A DNA stretch of 64,000 bases from Rhodoblastus sp963828185 (GCA_963828185.1 CAWHDV010000012.1:160223-224222), one strand, 5' to 3'; counted from the first letter of the stretch, positions 1 to 8,518 are shown. Translations and numbers: made by a program. Notes: generated from the letters alone by a model not told the origin.

Positions 1-1411
1 CCAGCGCCCTGTCCTGCCAGCTGTCGCCGGCCTTCTGCCACGGCGCCGGCCGGCGCACCTGCTCCCACACGGGATTGTAAAGCGTGCGGTCGATCTCGGC
101 CATGAGCTTGGCCATGCCGACATAGCCCATATAGGCGTGGTGGCGCTCCTGGTTGATGTCGAGCCAGGGCATGGTCGCCTTGAGGGCGATAAACTGCGAG
201 CGTCCGCCCGACAGCATGATGTCGGCCTTGGCGTCCTTCAGCATCTTGTACATTTCGCGCGGCGTCATGTCCTCGATCATGTGCGCGTCCTGGCCCATCA
301 ATTCCTTGATCTTCTCCTTGTCCTCGCGCGTCGATTTCTTCACGCTGGTGCCGGCCAGCTCCAGGCCCGCCTCCTGCAAAGCCGCGACCACCGACCAGCT
401 CTTGACGCCGCCGGTGATGAGCAGGACTTTCTTGCCCCTGAAGCGCGGCCTGTAGGCGGCGATGGAGGCGAAAGCCCGCGCCTCTTCGCGCGCGATCAGC
501 TTTTCCGTGCGCTCCATCAACTCCCCGGGCGCGCCGCGCAAAATCAGCAGCCGCGCCAGTTCGCGCAGCGAATCCGACGTGTCCTCGATGCCGTAGAACG
601 AGCCCTCGAAGAAGGGAATGCCGTAACGCTCCTCCATTTTCCGCGCGACGTTGATCATCGCCTTGGAGCAGACCATCATGGAGGCGCGGGCGCGATGCGA
701 CGAAGCCACCTCGTTGTAGCGGCCGTCGCCGGAAATGCAGGAGAGGATGCGAATTCCCAACTCGTCGAGCAGCGGCTTGACCTGCCACAATTCGCCCGAC
801 AGGTTGAATTCGCCGATGATGTTGACGTCGTAGGGCGTGGTGTATTCGGGTTCGACCGTGCCGATGACATGGTCGAGCAAAGCTTCCCCGGCCAGCTTGT
901 TGCCGAGGTTTTTCGGGCCCACGAACCCCGGCGCATTGACCGGAATCACCGGCTTGCCGAATTTTTCCGACGCCGCCTTGCACACGGCGTTGATATCGTC
1001 GCCGATCATCGCCGGCACGCAGGTCTGGTAGACGAAAATCGCCGCCGGGTCGTATTTCTCCAAAATTTCGCGACAGGCCTTGAACAGACGCTTTTCGCCG
1101 CCGAACACGATATCGGTTTCGTTGATGTCGGTGGTGAAGCCGGTGCGCCAAATGGTCGGACCGGACGAGGCGGCGCCGCGATTGTCCCAGCTGTTGCCCT
1201 CGCAGGCGATGGGGCCGTGCACGAGATGGGCGACGTCGGTGAAGGGCTGAAGCGCGATCTTGGCGCCGTCGAAGGCGCAGCCGCCGGCGGCGCCTCCGGG
1301 CTGCAATTGCTTGGTGCAGCCCTTCTTCTTCTCGGCTTCGGTCTTGTTGGCGTTCTTGCCGCACGAGGGCTCGTTGAACACGTCCTGGATCGTCGCCGAA
1401 AGGGAGGCCAT
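1..1411 (-). CDS. nifE: NifE, FeMo-cofactor scaffold subunit (C-terminus cut by window edge)
   Basis: NifE pairs with NifN to form the NifD/K-like scaffold on which the NifB-derived cluster matures into FeMo-co. The frame opens with ATG at 1411 behind a GGAG-type site and stays open to the left edge (470 codons). The N-terminus reads MASLSATIQDVFNEPSCGKN. The family Cys regions are visible at 'GAAGGCAFDGAKIAL', 'HGPIACEGNSWDNRG' and 'YQTCVPAMIGDD', followed by the Rossmann-like part ('KKVLLITGGVKSWSVVAALQEAGLE'-type region) typical of nitrogenase component 1 proteins. It lies 168 bases after nifK in the usual nifHDKE order, so nifN and nifX probably lie beyond the edge. The long reading frames on the plus strand here are antisense shadows. 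Confidence 0.95.
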   Translation of the reverse strand, partial: MASLSATIQDVFNEPSCGKNANKTEAEKKKGCTKQLQPGGAAGGCAFDGAKIALQPFTDVAHLVHGPIACEGNSWDNRGAASSGPTIWRTGFTTDINETDIVFGGEKRLFKACREILEKYDPAAIFVYQTCVPAMIGDDINAVCKAASEKFGKPVIPVNAPGFVGPKNLGNKLAGEALLDHVIGTVEPEYTTPYDVNIIGEFNLSGELWQVKPLLDELGIRILSCISGDGRYNEVASSHRARASMMVCSKAMINVARKMEERYGIPFFEGSFYGIEDTSDSLRELARLLILRGAPGELMERTEKLIAREEARAFASIAAYRPRFRGKKVLLITGGVKSWSVVAALQEAGLELAGTSVKKSTREDKEKIKELMGQDAHMIEDMTPREMYKMLKDAKADIMLSGGRSQFIALKATMPWLDINQERHHAYMGYVGMAKLMAEIDRTLYNPVWEQVRRPAPWQKAGDSWQDRAL

Positions 1412-1535
1412 GCGTTTCTCCTGCGTTTGCTTCGGGCGGAGCAAGTTTGGCGCCGCAGCATGAGTTGGCCGAAGCGCAAGAAAAAAGGCCCGGAAGGCGG
1501 GCGCCTTGCCGGACCGAGTTCTTGAAGCCGCGAGG

Positions 1536-1573
1536 CGATTGTCGGTTTGGCTCCAAACCGACAATCGTTTTTT
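1536..1573. terminator. 15-bp perfect hairpin between nifK and nifE
   Basis: CGATTGTCGGTTTGG (1536-1550) pairs perfectly with 1553-1567 and is followed on the plus strand by TTTTTT. Read rightward it is a textbook intrinsic terminator. Read in the nif direction the T-run becomes a preceding A-run, so it more likely protects or attenuates the nifHDK message ahead of nifE. A second small stem (AAGGCG/CGCCTT) and a T-run follow in the nif direction near 1480-1505, which could give partial termination. Confidence 0.7.
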
Positions 1574-1579
1574 GGACGA

Positions 1580-3139
1580 TCAGCGAATGATGTCGAAGGA
1601 ATAGTCGGTCTTCGCCGGAACGTTGGTGGTGTTGTCGATCGTGTCGAAGATCTTGTCGAGGATCGTCACGAGGACATTCATGCCGCCCTGATAACCCCAC
1701 ACCGGGTAGCGGTGCTTGTGGTGACGATCGAAGATCGGGAAGCCGATGCGGATCAAGGGCGTGCCGGTGTCGCGCTCGAGATACTTGCCGTAGGTGTTGC
1801 CGATCAGGAAATCGACCGGCTCGGTGAACAGCAGCGAGCGCATGTGCCACAGGTCCTTTTGCGGATAGACCTTGCAGTTCTTGCCGAAGGGCGAAGAGTC
1901 GAACAGCGCCTGCATCTTCTTTTCCCAGGTCTTGCCGCCATTGGTGGCAAGAACCGTGGTCGGCTCGGCGCCGAGTTCGAGCAGGAACGCCGCCAGGCCG
2001 TAGCAGAGGTCGGGATCGCCGTAGATCGCGAACTTCTTGCCGTGGATGTGGGCGCTGGAGTTGGCGATGGCGTCAACCAGGCGACCGCGCTCCTTGGCCA
2101 GCTCTTCCGGGATTTCCTTGCCGGTGATGCGCGAGACCGCCATCAGGAAGGCGTCGGTGCCCTTGACGCCGACCGGATGATTGAAGGCCACAACCTCCTG
2201 GCCGTGATCGGCGATGAGCGGCAGTGTCTTTTCGGTGCAATATTCCTGCATCGAAATGGTCGCCTTGGCGTTGATGGCGTTGGCCGCCTGCTCGAGCGTG
2301 GTGCCGCCGTCATACATGCGGTATTCGCCGTCGGTCGGCGTGTCCCACACGTCGCTGTTGTCGCCGAGAATGGTGTATTCGACGCCCATCATGCCGAAGA
2401 TGCGCTTGATTTCGCGCAGGTTGCCCACGGTATAGCCATCGAAGCCGCCGAGGAAGTTGATCGAGTTGTTCGGCGTGCGCTCGAGCTTCGGCGCGGTGCC
2501 GGCCTTGCCGTCCCAGAAGTGCGCGATCACGCCCTTCATGGCGTTGTCGTAGCCGGTGATGTGGCTGCCGACGAAGGCGGGGGTGTGGGCGAAGGTGACG
2601 TCGAAGTCTTCGGGAACCGAACCCTTTTCCTTCGAGGTCTTGATGAAGGCGTTCAAATCGTCGCCGATCACTTCCGCCATGCAGGTGGTGGAAACCGCGA
2701 TCATCGCCGGCTTGTACATGCTGTAGGTGTTGGCCAGGCCGTCGATCATGTTGTTGAGGCCGCCGAACACCGCCGCGTCTTCAGTCATCGACGAGGAGAC
2801 GCAGGAGGTCGGCTCCTTGAAGTGGCGCGAGAAATGCGAGCGATAGTAAGCGACGCAGCCCTGCGAGCCGTGCACGAAGGGAATGGTCTTCTCGAAGCCG
2901 ACGGCGACGAACACCGCGCCAAGCGGCTGGCAGGCCTTGGCCGGATTGATGGTCAGGGCTTCGCGGGCGAAGTTCTTTTCCTGGTATTCCGGAGTCTTGA
3001 CCCATTCGCGAATGCGTTCGACTTCGGCCGGATCACGGCGGTTCTCGAACAGGTTGCGCTTGTTCGCCAGCATTTCCTGGTATTCAGGACCACGAAAAAG
3101 GTCGAAATGGTCGAGCACGTGATCGGCGTTCTGCGTCAT
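1580..3139 (-). CDS. nifK: NifK, nitrogenase MoFe protein beta subunit
   Basis: The beta subunit of the alpha2-beta2 dinitrogenase; with NifD it holds the P-cluster and receives electrons from NifH. The 519 residues match the usual length. P-cluster ligand regions are visible: 'FVHGSQGCVAYYRSHFSRHF' with the conserved Cys, the nearby 'PTSCVSSSMTEDAAVFGG', and 'STTCMAEVIGDDL'. The N-terminus MTQNADHVLDHFDLFRGPEY is typical of alphaproteobacterial NifK. It is the third gene of nifHDKE, 66 bases after nifD, with a strong hairpin in the gap. No oddities in the reading frame. Confidence 0.98.
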   Translation of the reverse strand: MTQNADHVLDHFDLFRGPEYQEMLANKRNLFENRRDPAEVERIREWVKTPEYQEKNFAREALTINPAKACQPLGAVFVAVGFEKTIPFVHGSQGCVAYYRSHFSRHFKEPTSCVSSSMTEDAAVFGGLNNMIDGLANTYSMYKPAMIAVSTTCMAEVIGDDLNAFIKTSKEKGSVPEDFDVTFAHTPAFVGSHITGYDNAMKGVIAHFWDGKAGTAPKLERTPNNSINFLGGFDGYTVGNLREIKRIFGMMGVEYTILGDNSDVWDTPTDGEYRMYDGGTTLEQAANAINAKATISMQEYCTEKTLPLIADHGQEVVAFNHPVGVKGTDAFLMAVSRITGKEIPEELAKERGRLVDAIANSSAHIHGKKFAIYGDPDLCYGLAAFLLELGAEPTTVLATNGGKTWEKKMQALFDSSPFGKNCKVYPQKDLWHMRSLLFTEPVDFLIGNTYGKYLERDTGTPLIRIGFPIFDRHHKHRYPVWGYQGGMNVLVTILDKIFDTIDNTTNVPAKTDYSFDIIR

Positions 3140-3165
3140 GATTAAGCCCTCTACTATGGGTGGGT

Positions 3166-3200
3166 CGCGGCGACGTTCGTCGGAGACGGACGTCGCCGCG
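3166..3200. other. 16-bp hairpin in the nifD-nifK gap
   Basis: CGCGGCGACGTTCGTC (3166-3181) pairs with 3185-3200 through a 3-base loop with one G-T wobble. There is no T-run, so an mRNA stability or translation-separating element is more likely than a terminator. Confidence 0.6.
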
Positions 3201-3205
3201 CGCGG

Positions 3206-4708
3206 TTACTCGGCCGCGATGAGTTTGGGTTGCTTGTCTTCTTTCCAGGGCGCCTTGGCCATTTTCCAGACCGGCGCGTTGATCGCCATGTCCATGTCGC
3301 GCGCGAAGATCGCGAAGCCGTCGTAGCCGTGGTAGGGGCCGGAATAATCCCAGCTGTGCATCTGGCGGAAAGGCACGCCCATCTTCTGGAAGACGTATTT
3401 TTCCTTGATGCCGGAGCCGACGAGGTCGGGCTGGACCTTTTCCACGAATTTCTCGAATTCGTAGCCGGTCACGTCGTCATAGATCAGCGTACCGTCCTTC
3501 ACATAATGCTGGGCGGTGCGCTGGTAGTCGTCGTTATGGCCGAATTCATAGCCGGTGCCGACAACTTCCATGCCGAGGTCTTCGTAGGCGCCGATGACGT
3601 GGCGCGGACGCAGGCCGCCGACATAGAGCATGACGGTCTTGCCTTCCAGGCGCGGACGGTACTTGGCGATGACCGCGTCCATCAGCGGCTGGTACTTGGC
3701 GATGACCCGCTCGGCGCCTTCCTTGATCTTGTCGTCGAAATAGGAAGCGATTTTCCGCAAGGATTCCTGAATTTTCGACGGACCGAAGAAGTTGTATTCG
3801 CACCACGGAATACCGAACTTTTCTTCCATGTGGCGGGAGATGTAGTTCATCGAACGGTAGCAGTGGAGGACGTTGAGCTTCGCCTTGGGGGTGTTCTCGA
3901 GTTCCGCCAGCGAACCGTCGCCAGACCATTGAGCGATGACGCGCAGGCCCATTTCCTCGAGCAGGATGCGCGAGGACCAGGCGTCGCCGCCGATGTTGTA
4001 ATCGCCGATGATCGCCACGTCATAGGGAGTGGATTCGAACAGGGCGGGCTTGGACGGATCGAGCTTGTCGAAAACGTAATCGCGCACCGCGTCATTGGCG
4101 ATGTGATGGCCCAGCGACTGGGACACGCCGCGGAAACCTTCGCAACGCACCGGCACGATGGTCTTGCCGCCGTATTCCTTCGACTTGACCTTGGAAACGG
4201 CCTCGATGTCGTCGCCGATCAGGCCGATCGGGCATTCCGATTGCACGGTGATGCCGTTGTTGAGCGGGAACAGCTCCTGGATCTCGTCCATGATCTTGGC
4301 GAGCTTCTTGTCGCCGCCGAACACGATGTCCTTTTCCTGGAAGTCCGAGGTGAACTGCATCGTCACGAACGTGTCGATGCCGGTCGTGCCGATGTAATAA
4401 TTGCGGCGCGCGGCCCAGGAATACTGGCCGCAGCCGACGGGGCCGTGGCTGATGTGGATCATGTCCTTGATCGGGCCCCAGACCACGCCCTTCGAGCCGG
4501 CGTAAGCGCAGCCGCGAATGGTCATCACGCCGGGGATCGACTTGATGTTCGACTTGACGCCGCAATCCGACTTGCCGGCCTCATGCACATTCAGATGTTT
4601 CGCGCGGCGCTTGGCGGTCTTTTCGGGATAGACCTTCAGCACGTCGCTGATCAATTCCTTGTTGCGCGCCTTGATATCGGCAACGCTTTCGTCTTTCGCA
4701 ACACTCAT
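3206..4708 (-). CDS. nifD: NifD, nitrogenase MoFe protein alpha subunit
   Basis: Catalytic subunit that carries the FeMo-cofactor and reduces N2. The 500 residues are full length. Family landmarks are present: 'IRGCAYAGSKGVVWGP' and 'HGPVGCGQYSWAARRNYY' (P-cluster Cys), 'SECPIGLIGDDIEAV', 'RCEGFRGVSQSLGHHIANDA' (substrate-channel His region), and 'MHSWDYSGPYHGYDGF' with the cofactor-binding His. ATG at 4708 has a GGAGG-type site just upstream in the nif direction. It follows nifH after 77 bases containing a GC-rich hairpin. Confidence 0.98.
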   Translation of the reverse strand: MSVAKDESVADIKARNKELISDVLKVYPEKTAKRRAKHLNVHEAGKSDCGVKSNIKSIPGVMTIRGCAYAGSKGVVWGPIKDMIHISHGPVGCGQYSWAARRNYYIGTTGIDTFVTMQFTSDFQEKDIVFGGDKKLAKIMDEIQELFPLNNGITVQSECPIGLIGDDIEAVSKVKSKEYGGKTIVPVRCEGFRGVSQSLGHHIANDAVRDYVFDKLDPSKPALFESTPYDVAIIGDYNIGGDAWSSRILLEEMGLRVIAQWSGDGSLAELENTPKAKLNVLHCYRSMNYISRHMEEKFGIPWCEYNFFGPSKIQESLRKIASYFDDKIKEGAERVIAKYQPLMDAVIAKYRPRLEGKTVMLYVGGLRPRHVIGAYEDLGMEVVGTGYEFGHNDDYQRTAQHYVKDGTLIYDDVTGYEFEKFVEKVQPDLVGSGIKEKYVFQKMGVPFRQMHSWDYSGPYHGYDGFAIFARDMDMAINAPVWKMAKAPWKEDKQPKLIAAE

Positions 4709-4743
4709 GTCGCCACCTCCTGCAACGGTTCGCCATCTCGAAA

Positions 4744-4769
4744 TCCGGCCCCCGGGAAAGGGGGCCGGA
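4744..4769. other. 10-bp hairpin in the nifH-nifD gap
   Basis: TCCGGCCCCC (4744-4753) pairs perfectly with 4760-4769 around a 6-base loop. In other diazotrophs a stem-loop in this position stabilises the upstream nifH message, giving more NifH than NifDK. The same role here is inference. Confidence 0.6.
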
Positions 4770-4785
4770 CCATTTTTTCAGGCGA

Positions 4786-5679
4786 TCAGTTCACGCCCAA
4801 CGCGGCGAGCTCTGCCGCGGACTTGCCGATCTGCGATTCGTCGACGGCCTTCATGATGCCGTGCTCCATCAGCAGGTCTTCCAGCTCGTCCATGGTGATC
4901 GGGGTCGGGATGATGCCGTTGCCCGAATTGCCATGGATCTTGGTCGCGAGCGTGCGGTATTCCTGCGCCTGCTTGGACTCAGGAGCATATTCGAGGCAGG
5001 TCATGCGGCGCAGTTCCGCATGTTGCACGATATTGTCGCGCGGCACGAAATGGATCAGCTTGGTGCCGAGCTTTCCAGCCAGCGACTCCGCCAATTCGAA
5101 TTCCTTGTCGGTCTGGCGCTCGTTGCAGACCAGGCCGCCGAGGCGCACGCCGCCGGACATCGCGTATTTCAGAATGCCCTTGGAGATATTGTTGGCCGCA
5201 TACATGGCCATCATCTCGCCGGACATGACGATGTAGATTTCCTGCGCCTTGTTCTCACGGATCGGCATGGCGAAACCGCCGCAGACCACGTCGCCGAGCA
5301 CGTCATAGGAGACGTAGTCGACGTCTTCATAAGCGCCGTTTTCCTCGAGGAAGTTGATCGAGGTGATGACGCCGCGACCCGCGCAGCCGACGCCGGGCTC
5401 CGGACCGCCGGACTCGACGCACTTGATGTCGCGATAGCCGATCTTCATGACGTCTTCGAGTTCGAGATCCTCGACCGAACCGGCTTCGGCGGCGAGCGAC
5501 AGGATGGTGTCCTGCGCCTTGGCGTGCAGGATCAGGCGGGTGGAGTCGGCCTTGGGATCGCAACCGACGATCAGGATTTTCTGGCCCATTTCCGCGAGCG
5601 CGGCGAGGGTGTTCTGCGAGGTGGTGGACTTGCCGATGCCACCCTTGCCGTAGAAGGCGATCTGCCTGAGTTTAGCCAT
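4786..5679 (-). CDS. nifH: NifH, nitrogenase iron protein (dinitrogenase reductase)
   Basis: The homodimeric ATP-dependent reductase that delivers electrons to NifDK and is also needed for cofactor maturation. It has 297 residues, the usual length. Visible features are the P-loop 'YGKGGIGKST' near residue 9, switch I 'GCDPKADSTRL', the two [4Fe-4S] ligand cysteines in 'GVGCAGRGV' and 'GDVVCGGFAMP', and the Arg target loop for DraT ADP-ribosylation in the same 'GCAGRGV' segment. It is the first gene of the leftward operon. Its sigma-54 promoter lies about 160 bases upstream. Confidence 0.99.
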   Translation of the reverse strand: MAKLRQIAFYGKGGIGKSTTSQNTLAALAEMGQKILIVGCDPKADSTRLILHAKAQDTILSLAAEAGSVEDLELEDVMKIGYRDIKCVESGGPEPGVGCAGRGVITSINFLEENGAYEDVDYVSYDVLGDVVCGGFAMPIRENKAQEIYIVMSGEMMAMYAANNISKGILKYAMSGGVRLGGLVCNERQTDKEFELAESLAGKLGTKLIHFVPRDNIVQHAELRRMTCLEYAPESKQAQEYRTLATKIHGNSGNGIIPTPITMDELEDLLMEHGIMKAVDESQIGKSAAELAALGVN

Positions 5680-5841
5680 TGTGTGCTCCTTAGATGTGCT
5701 TTGTGGCTTTGACTTCGCGCGTACTGCGCGAGACTGTTTCTCATCGAGTCAGAAACGGACCCGCTTTGACGGGAAGGAACACATCGCTCGTCTCGCGTCT
5801 GCGTGCATTCAGCCCTTACTCGCCGTTCCGGCCATCAGGTT

Positions 5842-5857
5842 TGCAACCGCCGTGCCA
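5842..5857 (-). promoter_or_regulatory. Sigma-54 (-24/-12) promoter of nifHDKE
   Basis: On the minus strand the sequence is TGGCACGGCGGTTGCA, a near-perfect match to TGGCAC-N5-TTGCA with the required GG-N10-GC spacing. It lies 163 bases from the nifH start, with a NifA-type site 68 bases further upstream. Confidence 0.92.
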
Positions 5858-5924
5858 GCTTTTTTATTTGGCTATCTAACTGTTTTTACGCGATATTTTT
5901 CACAACCCCGATTCCCTTGGCCGA

Positions 5925-5940
5925 TGTGAACAAACAGACA
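5925..5940. promoter_or_regulatory. NifA upstream activator site, shared by two divergent promoters
   Basis: TGT-gaacaaacag-ACA fits the NifA consensus TGT-N10-ACA exactly. Its centre is about 75 bases from the nifH -24 element and about 82 bases from the divergent -24 element at 6014, so one site could serve both. Confidence 0.82.
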
Positions 5941-6013
5941 GCCGGTGTTGGCTGGGGCAAACAAGACATGATTGTCGTGATCTTGCGATTTTGGATCGGC
6001 TTGGCGCGGACGC

Positions 6014-6029
6014 CGGAATGGAATTTGCA
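6014..6029 (+). promoter_or_regulatory. Candidate sigma-54 promoter of the divergent operon
   Basis: CGGAATGGAATTTGCA keeps GG-N10-GC and a good -12 half (TTTGCA), but the -24 half is weak (CGGAAT rather than TGGCAC). It lies 75 bases before the ATG at 6105 and downstream of the shared NifA site. Confidence 0.55.
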
Positions 6030-6104
6030 CACGGTTTAGGCGCGCGACGGTTTTCCGACAGGACCGGACGCGGACAGGGGCAAGAGCGAAAGCGCGAGGC
6101 GACG

Positions 6105-6536
6105 ATGCAGATTGGCGTGGAGACATCGAAGGCGGTCGATCAAAGGCGGGTGTTTGTCGTCGACGAGGACGACATCACCCGTTCCGTGCTGCAATTCATG
6201 CTGCACGACGAAATCGAGACACATGAACTCGCGAGCCCCGAAGAGGCCTATGACAAGGGCCAGGGCTGGCTGGCGCCGCACGTCGTGCTGCTTGGCGTCT
6301 CCTTCATAGAGAAGAGAGGAACAGGGCTCGTCGGCGAGATCGCGGAAAAGTTCCCCGGCGTGCGCATCCTCGTCGTGTGCGACAAGGCGGAGGAAGGCCT
6401 CGCGGTCGAGGCGATGAAAGCCGGCGCGCATGGCGCCATGGTCAAGCCGCTGACGCTCGAGGCGGTGCGCAAGAAAGTTGACGTGATCCTCGGGCGCGGC
6501 GGCGCGGCGCCGTTGATCCAGCTCAATGTCATCTGA
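6105..6536 (+). CDS. Receiver-domain protein lacking the phospho-acceptor Asp
   Basis: A stand-alone response-regulator receiver fold of 143 residues, with no output domain. The acidic pocket 'VFVVDEDD' and the conserved Lys in 'GAMVKPLTLEAV' are present. The strand-3 position that normally reads LLD reads 'HVVLLGVSF', so the phosphorylated Asp is Gly. It is therefore probably a pseudo-receiver working by protein contact, or redox- or ligand-controlled. ATG at 6105 is chosen because GAGG precedes it; an open frame to 5991 has no good start. It is the first gene of an operon with the ArsC/SagB fusion (2-base gap) and is likely NifA-controlled. Its partner is unknown. Confidence 0.8.
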   Translation: MQIGVETSKAVDQRRVFVVDEDDITRSVLQFMLHDEIETHELASPEEAYDKGQGWLAPHVVLLGVSFIEKRGTGLVGEIAEKFPGVRILVVCDKAEEGLAVEAMKAGAHGAMVKPLTLEAVRKKVDVILGRGGAAPLIQLNVI

Positions 6537-6538
6537 CC

Positions 6539-8518
6539 ATGGCGCGGGTCGACTTTTACGAAAAGCCCGGCTGCGGGACCAATCGCAAGCAAAAGGCCAT
6601 GCTCGCCGCCGCCGGCCATGAAGTGGTGGCGCACGACCTTCTGAGCGAGCCGTGGACCGCGATCCGCCTGCTCGGCTTTTTCGGCGATGCGCCGCCGTCA
6701 AGCTGGTTCAATCCGGCGGCGCCGCGGGTGAAATCGGGCGAGATCGTCCCGGCCACGCTCCAACCGGAAAACCTGCTGGCGCATATGCTGGCCGATCCGC
6801 TGCTGATCCGCCGGCCGCTGATCGAGGCGCAGGGACAAAAATGCGCCGGTTTCGATCGCGAGCCGGTCTTGTCGCTGCTTGGCGACATCGGCGGACTCGA
6901 TGAAGCGCAGGGCTGCTCGCGCCCGCTCGCGGCGACGCCCTGCCCCGCGCCGGCGGCGGCTTCCGGCGCCGACACGGTCATTGCCTACCACAATCGGACA
7001 AAGCATCGTTTTGAGCGCTACGCGGCCGGTCCGGAAACGCTCGACTGGGACGCGCAGCCCAATCCGTTCCGTGAATTCGCCGGCGCGTCGCGCCAATCCC
7101 TCCCGCTGGCGCCGGAAGATTGCGGCGTCGCCCCGGCGTTGAACCGCGAGGCGCTCGGCGCGCTGCTGCATTTGTCGATGGGCCTGTCGGCCTGGAAACA
7201 ATTCGGGCCTGATCGCTGGGCGTTGCGCTGCAATCCGTCGAGCGGCAATCTTCACCCGAGCGAAGCCTATGTGCTGGCCGAAGGCGTCGCCGGTCTCGAC
7301 GACGGACTTTACCATTATGTCAGCCGCGATCACACGCTTGAGCGGCGGCTGGACCAAGACCGACAAAAGACTGACAGGCCGCGTTTGTGGATTGGCCTGT
7401 CGTCGATCCATTGGCGCGAAGCCTGGAAATACGGCGAACGCGCCTTCCGCTATTGCCAGCACGACGCCGGCCATGCGCTCGCCGCCTTCGCCTATGCCGC
7501 CGAGATTTTGGGCTGGCGGGTCAAGATGGTCGAAGGCGCTTCCAGCGCCGCCATCGCCGCGACCCTCGGCCTCGACCGCGACGCGGATTTTACGGGTGCG
7601 GAGAAGGAAGAACCAGATCTGCTGCTCGAAGTCTTTCCGAGCCCTGACGATCACGGTGCGGCGACGCCACAAACGGCACGGCATGGCGCGTGGTCCGGCC
7701 GCGCCAATCTGCTCGACCGGAGGCCCATGTATCGCTGGCCCGTGATCGAAGAAGTGGCGCGAGCAACCCTCGGCGCGGGCGTGGCGGAAACCCATGTCGC
7801 GCCGGCGCTGCCGCCGCTTGTCGGCGAGCGCGTGACGGCGCAAACTGTTCTCGGCCGTCGGAGCGCCCAGCATTTCGACGCCAAATTCTCGATGAAGGCC
7901 GAGGATTTTGTCGGCCTGCTCGACGCCGTCCAGGTGCGGCCGCGGGCGCCATGGAACGTTTGGAGTTTCCAGCCGCGCCTGCACTTGATCCTCTTCGTCC
8001 ACCGCGTCGAGGGTTTTCCGCCCGGCATTTACGCGCTTCCCCGTCGGGCGGAAGCCGTTCCCTTGTTGCGCGCGGCGCTCGATGGCGATTTCGCCTGGAC
8101 AAAGGCCGACGGCGCGCCGGACCACCTGCCGTTGTATTTGTTGCGCCCCGGCGACGCGCGCGGCGCGGCGCGGCGGCTGTTCTGCAACCAGGCCATCGCC
8201 GCCGACGGCTGTTTCGCCGTCGCGATGCTGGCCGAATTCGATGCTCCGGTGCGCAAGAACCCGTGGCGCTATCGGCAATTGCACTGGGAGGCCGGCCTGA
8301 TCGGTCAGGCGCTTTATCTGCAATCCGGAGCGCTTGGCCTGCGCGGCACGGGCGTCGGCTGTTTCTTCGATGACGAGACGCACGAATTCCTGCGGCTGAA
8401 GACGCCGGATTTGCAGACGCTCTACCATTTCACCGTCGGCCGCCCGCTGGTCGACGAGCGCATCGCCACCGAGGCCGCCTATCCCGAAAAAACGCGCCCA
8501 AAAAGGTTTACGCCATGA
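6539..8518 (+). CDS. Nitrogenase-associated ArsC-like domain fused to a SagB-type dehydrogenase
   Basis: 659 residues with two parts. Residues 1-~115 match the thioredoxin-fold ArsC/Spx-like 'nitrogenase-associated protein' family: 'FYEKPGCGTNRKQKAML', one Cys at residue 12, and 'WFNPAAPRVKSGEI' with 'LLIRRPLIE'. Residues ~140-655 are a SagB/ThcOx-type FMN oxidoreductase made of two nitroreductase-like halves; 'CNPSSGNLHPSEAYVL' is the flavin-site signature of the first half and 'LGRRSAQHFDAKFSM' begins the second. Pro/Ala-rich sequence links the parts. SagB enzymes usually oxidise azolines in peptide products beside YcaO partners. No YcaO or precursor gene is visible here, so a redox job for nitrogenase is more likely. 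Reaction unknown. Confidence 0.85.
   Translation: MARVDFYEKPGCGTNRKQKAMLAAAGHEVVAHDLLSEPWTAIRLLGFFGDAPPSSWFNPAAPRVKSGEIVPATLQPENLLAHMLADPLLIRRPLIEAQGQKCAGFDREPVLSLLGDIGGLDEAQGCSRPLAATPCPAPAAASGADTVIAYHNRTKHRFERYAAGPETLDWDAQPNPFREFAGASRQSLPLAPEDCGVAPALNREALGALLHLSMGLSAWKQFGPDRWALRCNPSSGNLHPSEAYVLAEGVAGLDDGLYHYVSRDHTLERRLDQDRQKTDRPRLWIGLSSIHWREAWKYGERAFRYCQHDAGHALAAFAYAAEILGWRVKMVEGASSAAIAATLGLDRDADFTGAEKEEPDLLLEVFPSPDDHGAATPQTARHGAWSGRANLLDRRPMYRWPVIEEVARATLGAGVAETHVAPALPPLVGERVTAQTVLGRRSAQHFDAKFSMKAEDFVGLLDAVQVRPRAPWNVWSFQPRLHLILFVHRVEGFPPGIYALPRRAEAVPLLRAALDGDFAWTKADGAPDHLPLYLLRPGDARGAARRLFCNQAIAADGCFAVAMLAEFDAPVRKNPWRYRQLHWEAGLIGQALYLQSGALGLRGTGVGCFFDDETHEFLRLKTPDLQTLYHFTVGRPLVDERIATEAAYPEKTRPKRFTP

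Noticed and set aside
137..1525. 462-codon plus-strand frame opposite nifE
   Set aside because: Shadow of the partial nifE gene.
1547..3145. 532-codon plus-strand frame opposite nifK
   Set aside because: Antisense shadow of a clear nifK gene in GC-rich DNA; protein is rich in Arg, Val, Asp, His without any family match.
3230..5236. 668-codon plus-strand frame opposite nifD and nifH
   Set aside because: Shadow of nifD and nifH; no ribosome site and no domain.
5946..5963. Second NifA site (TGT...ACA) next to the one at 5925
   Set aside because: Spacing is 12 bases, not 10.
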